From the NCBI RefSeq assembly GCF_003992675.1, contig NZ_RZMZ01000015.1:682001-746000 (forward strand): a stretch of 64,000 nt of DNA, written 5' to 3'. A model generated the notes under the pieces. The model had not been told where the DNA came from. It ran no database searches and worked only from the letters and a program-made list of their open reading frames with translations. Shown piece after piece: positions 60,314 to 64,000 of the stretch (its first letter is position 1; each line of letters opens with the position of its first letter). The stretch comes from Flagellimonas marinaquae (lineage in GTDB: Bacteria > Bacteroidota > Bacteroidia > Flavobacteriales > Flavobacteriaceae). Position numbers and translations under genes: made by a program.

Positions 60314-60904
60314 ATGACCCATGAACTTCTCATTGCACACGTTAAGAAACTGGTAGACCCACGACCCGAAGACCTGAATTTGTTTACCTCAAAACTTAGG
60401 GAAGTGGTAGTTACCAAAGGTAAATTTTTAATACAACCCGATACGCATGTAAATCATGAGTACTTTGTAGTAAAAGGGTGTTTAAGTGCCTACTATTTGG
60501 ACAAAAAGGGAAATAAGAATATCGTTCAATTCGCTATCGAGAATTGGTGGCTCGGCGATTTTGATGCCTTTTATAATGGGGTACCCTCCAAATTACATAT
60601 TGAGGCCTTGGAAGATTCCACCTTGTTGGCCATTAATTATGATGATCTGCAAATCCTGTTTCAGCAAGCCCCCATCTTCGAGCGATATTTTAGGGTATTG
60701 GTCACCAGCGCGTTCATCTCGCTCCGCAAACGTATTCTATCGTCTTTGGGAAAAAGCGTTAAAGAACGGTATGTTGAATTTTGTGAAAGTTACCCCAACA
60801 TTGAAGGGCGTGTCCCCAATTATCAAATAGCCAATTACTTGGGCGTTTCTGCAGAGAGCCTTAGCCGTGCCCGAAGAAAAATGAGAGCGTTAAAAAAAAC
60901 CTAA
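60314..60904 (+). CDS. Crp/Fnr family transcriptional regulator
   Basis: A 196-residue protein: cyclic-nucleotide-binding-like beta-roll (about 15-125: VTKGKFLIQPDTHVNHEYFVVKGCLSAYYL) and a C-terminal winged helix with NYQIANYLGVSAESLSRARRKM (about 165-190). The phosphate-binding cassette Arg and the FNR cysteines are absent, so effector is unknown. The recognition helix has SxESLSRARR, which fits an FNR-type TTGAT half-site. Such a palindrome lies directly after its stop codon. Confidence 0.9.
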   Translation: MTHELLIAHVKKLVDPRPEDLNLFTSKLREVVVTKGKFLIQPDTHVNHEYFVVKGCLSAYYLDKKGNKNIVQFAIENWWLGDFDAFYNGVPSKLHIEALEDSTLLAINYDDLQILFQQAPIFERYFRVLVTSAFISLRKRILSSLGKSVKERYVEFCESYPNIEGRVPNYQIANYLGVSAESLSRARRKMRALKKT

Positions 60905-60918
60905 TTGATTTAAGTCAA
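60905..60918. promoter_or_regulatory. FNR-like box TTGAT-N4-GTCAA
   Basis: TTGATTTAAGTCAA, extended to ATTGATTTAAGTCAAT (near-perfect palindrome), starts one base after the stop of the Crp/Fnr gene and about 50 bp before the ene-reductase start. It matches the FNR/CRP consensus TTGAT-N4-ATCAA at 9 of 10 positions. Downstream TATATTTC (60941-60948) could be the -7 box of the reductase gene. Confidence 0.6.
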
Positions 60919-60968
60919 TCATATTGGCGCATCCGAATTGTATATTTCTAATAAATCAAATTAGATAT

Positions 60969-62069
60969 ATGCAACAGTTACTTACTCCTTACAACAAGAA
61001 TATCCAACTCAAAAATCGTGTCGTAATGGCACCTATGACCCGAAGTAGGGCCGCCAACGATGAAAATAAGCCCACGGATGAACTTCATGGACTCTATTAC
61101 GAACAGCGTGCATCAGCAGGTCTGATCATCACCGAAGGTTCGCAGGTTTCCGAACGTGCTGTGGGATATGTCAACACCCCAGGAATACATACCAAGGCAC
61201 AAGTGGAAGGCTGGAAAAAAGTGACTCAACGGGTGCATGACAAAGGTGGAAAAATCTTTATACAGTTATGGCACGTGGGACGGATTTCACATCCCGATTT
61301 CCATGACGGGGAGCTGCCATTGGCCCCTTCAGCACTGAATCCAAACGAGCAATCCTACACCCCAGATGGCTTTAAGGACACCGTCACGCCAAAGGAAATG
61401 ACCAAGGAGGATATTAAAACCACGGTAGAAGATTTTAAGAATGCCGCCAAAAATGCAGTTGAAGCCGGATTTGATGGGGTAGAAATACATTCCTCCAACG
61501 GTTATCTGTTCCATCAGTTCTTTAATGGTACTTCCAATAAAAGAACAGATGAGTACGGTGGGAGCCACGAAAACAAAGCATGGTTCTTTTTTGAAGTCTT
61601 GGACGCGATTAAAGAATTGATTCCAGAGGAAAAAATCGGTGCCCGGTTCAATCCTTCACTCAATGGGGTGTTTGGAATGACCATGGATGAGGATACCATT
61701 CCTACGTTTGAATACATCATCAAAAAATTGAACGATTATAACTTGGCCTACATCCATTTATCCGAACCCTTTACGGATGTCTCCGATATTCCTTTTGCGG
61801 TAACGGAAATTGCCAAGCACTTTAGGCCGTTGTACAATGGCACGTTAATGATCAATGGAGGATTTGACCAAGATTCCGGAAACAGGATAATTGAGTCTGG
61901 AAATGCCGACTTGGTGGCTTATGGTAAACCCTACATTTCCAATCCTGACTTGGTAGAGCGGTTTGAACATAACCTAGAACTGGCCGATTGGGACAAGGAT
62001 ACGTTTTATACTCCCGGTAAAGAAGGCTACACAGATTATCCCAAGGCCGATATCAAGCAGGAGGCCTAA
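60969..62069 (+). CDS. Ene-reductase, Old Yellow Enzyme family
   Basis: A 366-residue FMN flavoprotein from ATG 60969 (MQQLLTPYNKNIQLKNRVVMAPMTRSRA). Characteristic blocks are APMTRSRA, IQLWHVGRISHP, EIHSSNGYLFHQFFN (His and Asn active-site pair), and the FMN-phosphate region near MINGGFDQDSGN. It reduces activated alkenes, nitro compounds or quinones with NADPH. It follows the Crp/Fnr gene and the FNR-like box, so probably under its control. The likely partners downstream are OsmC and the FAD/NAD reductase. Confidence 0.94.
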   Translation: MQQLLTPYNKNIQLKNRVVMAPMTRSRAANDENKPTDELHGLYYEQRASAGLIITEGSQVSERAVGYVNTPGIHTKAQVEGWKKVTQRVHDKGGKIFIQLWHVGRISHPDFHDGELPLAPSALNPNEQSYTPDGFKDTVTPKEMTKEDIKTTVEDFKNAAKNAVEAGFDGVEIHSSNGYLFHQFFNGTSNKRTDEYGGSHENKAWFFFEVLDAIKELIPEEKIGARFNPSLNGVFGMTMDEDTIPTFEYIIKKLNDYNLAYIHLSEPFTDVSDIPFAVTEIAKHFRPLYNGTLMINGGFDQDSGNRIIESGNADLVAYGKPYISNPDLVERFEHNLELADWDKDTFYTPGKEGYTDYPKADIKQEA

Positions 62070-62093
62070 TTTGAAAACCCTCTAGGTTAAAAC

Positions 62094-62165
62094 TGTCAGT
62101 TCGAGTGAAATTCCGAAGGAATTTTTTCCTGCCTGCGGAGAAGGCAGGTATTGAGAACTTTCTTT
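62094..62165. repeat. Dispersed repeat copy with CCTGCCT palindrome
   Basis: GTCAGTTCGAGTGAAATTCCGAAGG, then CCTGCCTGCGGAGAAGGCAGG, then ATTGAGAACTTTC, the same modules as in the repeats near 37204 and 35487. No gene is present in this spacer. Confidence 0.5.
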
Positions 62166-62273
62166 GATTTTGAAATTGAAGTTTTTTAAAAAATTTTTCT
62201 TTCGAAAAATCATTCGAACTGACAACTTCCAGTCAAAAGACATAACTACATACTAACATTAAAAACATAACAC

Positions 62274-62696
62274 ATGAAATTTACAAGAAAAGCACATGCA
62301 CAGTGGAAAGGCTCGGGCAAAGAAGGAAAAGGAACATTGAACACTGCTAGTGGTGTATTGGATAGTACGCCCTACTCGTTCCACACCCGTTTTGAAGATG
62401 GCGAAAAAGGCACCAACCCCGAAGAATTGGTAGGGGCCGCTCATGCCGGCTGTTTTGCCATGCAGTTAAGTTTTCTATTGGGCGAAGAAGGATTTACGCC
62501 CGACAGTTTGGATACCGATGCCACCGTAACTTTTGAGGATGGAGCCGTTACCAAAGTGGCCTTGGATTTGAAAGGGGATATCCCCAATATCGATGCTGAG
62601 CAATTTCAGCAAATAGCACACAAGGCCAAAGAAGTATGTCCCATTTCAAAACTTTTGGATACGGATATCGAACTCAAGGTCACCTTGGAAAAATAG
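62274..62696 (+). CDS. OsmC family peroxidase
   Basis: A 140-residue OsmC/Ohr-type thiol peroxidase. The peroxidatic cysteine is in AHAGCFAMQLS, the resolving cysteine in KEVCPISKLL, and the conserved EELVGAAHA helix starts the motif. It reduces organic hydroperoxides; OsmC-subtype rather than Ohr by sequence. Cytosolic. Located between the ene-reductase and the flavin reductase in a redox-stress set. Confidence 0.93.
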   Translation: MKFTRKAHAQWKGSGKEGKGTLNTASGVLDSTPYSFHTRFEDGEKGTNPEELVGAAHAGCFAMQLSFLLGEEGFTPDSLDTDATVTFEDGAVTKVALDLKGDIPNIDAEQFQQIAHKAKEVCPISKLLDTDIELKVTLEK

Positions 62697-62767
62697 CATT
62701 AAAAGTTCGATGGCGAAAAGCCATCACTGAATTAAGAAACAACATTGTTAACCCCTAAAAATAATAT

Positions 62768-63439
62768 ATGCCACATAAAGTAAAGATTCAAGAAATAGGT
62801 TTTATCACCCACGATGTTCTTCAAATCCAGACAGAACGCCCTGCCGACTACACTTTTGAGCCCGGTCAGGCAACAGAAGTTGCCTTGGACAAGGAGGGTT
62901 GGCGGGAAGAAAAACGACCCTTTACCTTTACGGGACTTCCCGACGATGGTTTTTTACAATTTACCATTAAGGTATATCCCGACCACAATGGGGTAACGGA
63001 TATGCTGCAAACGCTCGAACAAGGTGATCATTTATTGTTGGAGGATGTTTGGGGCGCTATTTCCTACGAAGGTCCAGGGGTATTTTTAGCCGGTGGGGCA
63101 GGGGTGACCCCCTTTATTGCCATTTTCAGGCATTTGGCCCAAAAGCAACAGTTGGAAGGAAATCGCTTGTTGTTTGCCAATAAGCGCGAAAGGGATATTA
63201 TTATGCAATCAGAATTTGAAAAATGGCTGGGGAAGGACTTTATCAATATCCTTTCGGAAGAACAGAGCAGTAAGCATGCACATGGTTTGATAGACACCCA
63301 GTTCCTCAAAGAGCATATTACGGACAAAGATGCCAAATTTTATCTCTGTGGACCGCCACCGATGATGGAATCCGTACAAAAGGATTTGGAAGCCCTAGGT
63401 ATTTCCAAAGATCAAATGGTCGCAGAGGAGCTCTCCTAA
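62768..63439 (+). CDS. FAD/NAD(P) oxidoreductase, ferredoxin-reductase fold
   Basis: A 223-residue flavoprotein reductase. The FAD-binding domain has EKRPFTFTGLP (RPFTFT for RxYS/T) and the NAD domain has FLAGGAGVTPFIAIFRHL and FYLCGPPPMMESVQKDLEALG. No iron-sulfur domain or fused globin is present, so it is a stand-alone reductase that passes electrons to a partner such as a flavodoxin, ferredoxin or oxygenase. Likely partner genes are not adjacent; the ene-reductase and OsmC precede it. Confidence 0.9.
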   Translation: MPHKVKIQEIGFITHDVLQIQTERPADYTFEPGQATEVALDKEGWREEKRPFTFTGLPDDGFLQFTIKVYPDHNGVTDMLQTLEQGDHLLLEDVWGAISYEGPGVFLAGGAGVTPFIAIFRHLAQKQQLEGNRLLFANKRERDIIMQSEFEKWLGKDFINILSEEQSSKHAHGLIDTQFLKEHITDKDAKFYLCGPPPMMESVQKDLEALGISKDQMVAEELS

Positions 63440-63609
63440 ATAACCCGCAAGCTTTTCCGTTAGGTAAGTCGCTTAGTATCAAAAAGGTGTAAATACCCTT
63501 AAAGACAACATAATTCCAATGCGATAACCCTAAATTCCCGTTAAAACTGCCGTTCTTTAAACGCTGAACTCCATTTTTGTTTAATATTTTGTTATATTAG
63601 TTAAACAAT

Positions 63610-64000
63610 ATGAGAGTTTTAGCGCTACTATTATTTTTTACCATCATGCCCCAAGACCATTCATCCCTTATTTATGATTTTAGCCAAAATGACAATAAGA
63701 ACCAATGGTTTATCGTGGACGACGGCGTTATGGGTGGTTTATCCCAAGGAAACATCAACATCAACAGTGACGGCAATGGCGTTTTCCAAGGGTACGTTAC
63801 AACGGAAAACAATGGCGGTTTTTCTTCCGTGCACTATAAGTTGGACAATAAGGATGTTTCGCCATTTTCCACTGTCGTTATCAAACTAAAAGGGGATGGT
63901 AAAAAGTACCAGTTTCGAATAAAGAGCAATGCCTACCAACGCTTTTCCTATATCAACAGTTTTGAAACCTCAGGAGATTGGGAAACGATAAAGCTATTTT
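63610..64000 (+). CDS. CIA30-family protein, partial (3' end outside window)
   Basis: ATG 63610 begins MRVLALLLFFTIMPQDHSS, a short hydrophobic lead, and the frame stays open to the right edge (130 codons). The mature part has YDFSQNDNKNQWFIVDDGVMGGLSQGNI, the D-D-G-V-M-G-G signature of the CIA30/NDUFAF1 domain, then GYVTTENNGGFSSVHY and VVIKLKGDGKKYQFR. CIA30 in eukaryotes assists complex I assembly; bacterial members have unknown role and a carbohydrate-binding-like jelly-roll fold. The start choice is likely but the lead is short for a signal peptide. Confidence 0.85.
   Translation, partial: MRVLALLLFFTIMPQDHSSLIYDFSQNDNKNQWFIVDDGVMGGLSQGNININSDGNGVFQGYVTTENNGGFSSVHYKLDNKDVSPFSTVVIKLKGDGKKYQFRIKSNAYQRFSYINSFETSGDWETIKLF

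Overview
The window reads as chromosome of a marine-type flavobacterium (Bacteroidota, Flavobacteriaceae; a Muricauda/Flagellimonas-like genus is a guess). The basis is Bacteroidota promoters (TAnnTTTG -7 boxes), many lipoproteins, DUF4251, DUF2490 and DUF4369 families, an FKBP of SlyD type, a fused E1 alpha/beta dehydrogenase, absence of clear Shine-Dalgarno sites, and frequent A/T-rich intergenic spacers. No rRNA, tRNA or CRISPR array was found.

Layout. 1-10 kb is housekeeping: a partial lipid A type acyltransferase and a rhomboid protease share a palindromic divergent promoter, followed by a TlpA-type lipoprotein, a D-2-hydroxyacid dehydrogenase with Fe-S domain, an LpxH-like phosphoesterase, chorismate synthase and a dicarboxylate symporter. 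10.1-13.5 kb is accessory: a truncated gene and A/T-rich hypothetical ORFs on one strand, separated by imperfect palindromes that look like gene-cassette boundaries. 13.6-19.2 kb holds a DUF885 lipoprotein, a TPR/HTH regulator and, divergently, a thiol-activated (cholesterol-dependent) cytolysin-like surface lipoprotein with TGTCCAT repeats between them. 19.3-33.6 kb carries MutS2 without an Smr domain, Ung, nucleoside phosphorylase, SUI1, a 2OG-Fe(II) oxygenase, fused E1, OmpA, EamA and a PQQ-type sugar dehydrogenase.

33.6-39.1 kb looks like one AraC-linked stress or detoxification cluster: secreted isochorismatase-like hydrolase, AhpD-like protein, YHS protein, SnoaL-like protein, AraC regulator and DUF302 protein. 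Two of its promoters share the same motif pair at the same 32-bp spacing. It also contains two families of intergenic tandem repeats (125 bp and about 170 bp).

39.1-42.55 kb is the most interesting island: an A/T-rich two-gene operon encoding two different reverse transcriptases, both with YVDD, overlapping by 8 bp, followed by a structured non-coding RNA candidate closed by a 12-bp stem and containing ACACAC. This matches the architecture of a type 3 defence-associated reverse transcriptase system (DRT3: UG3 + UG8 RTs + ncRNA). A RadC-like JAB protein with an Rpn-like tail follows on the other strand.

43.3-64 kb returns to envelope and metabolism genes: Zn alcohol dehydrogenase, a 1130-residue propeller-amidohydrolase, a three-gene MORN/DUF2490 envelope operon, an AraC-TPR membrane regulator, an ankyrin lipoprotein, acyltransferase 3, FKBP, a frameshifted secreted protein, gamma-glutamyltransferase, a lipoprotein methyltransferase, and a redox set (Crp/Fnr regulator, FNR-like box, ene-reductase, OsmC, flavodoxin reductase-like protein). 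A CIA30-type protein runs off the right edge.
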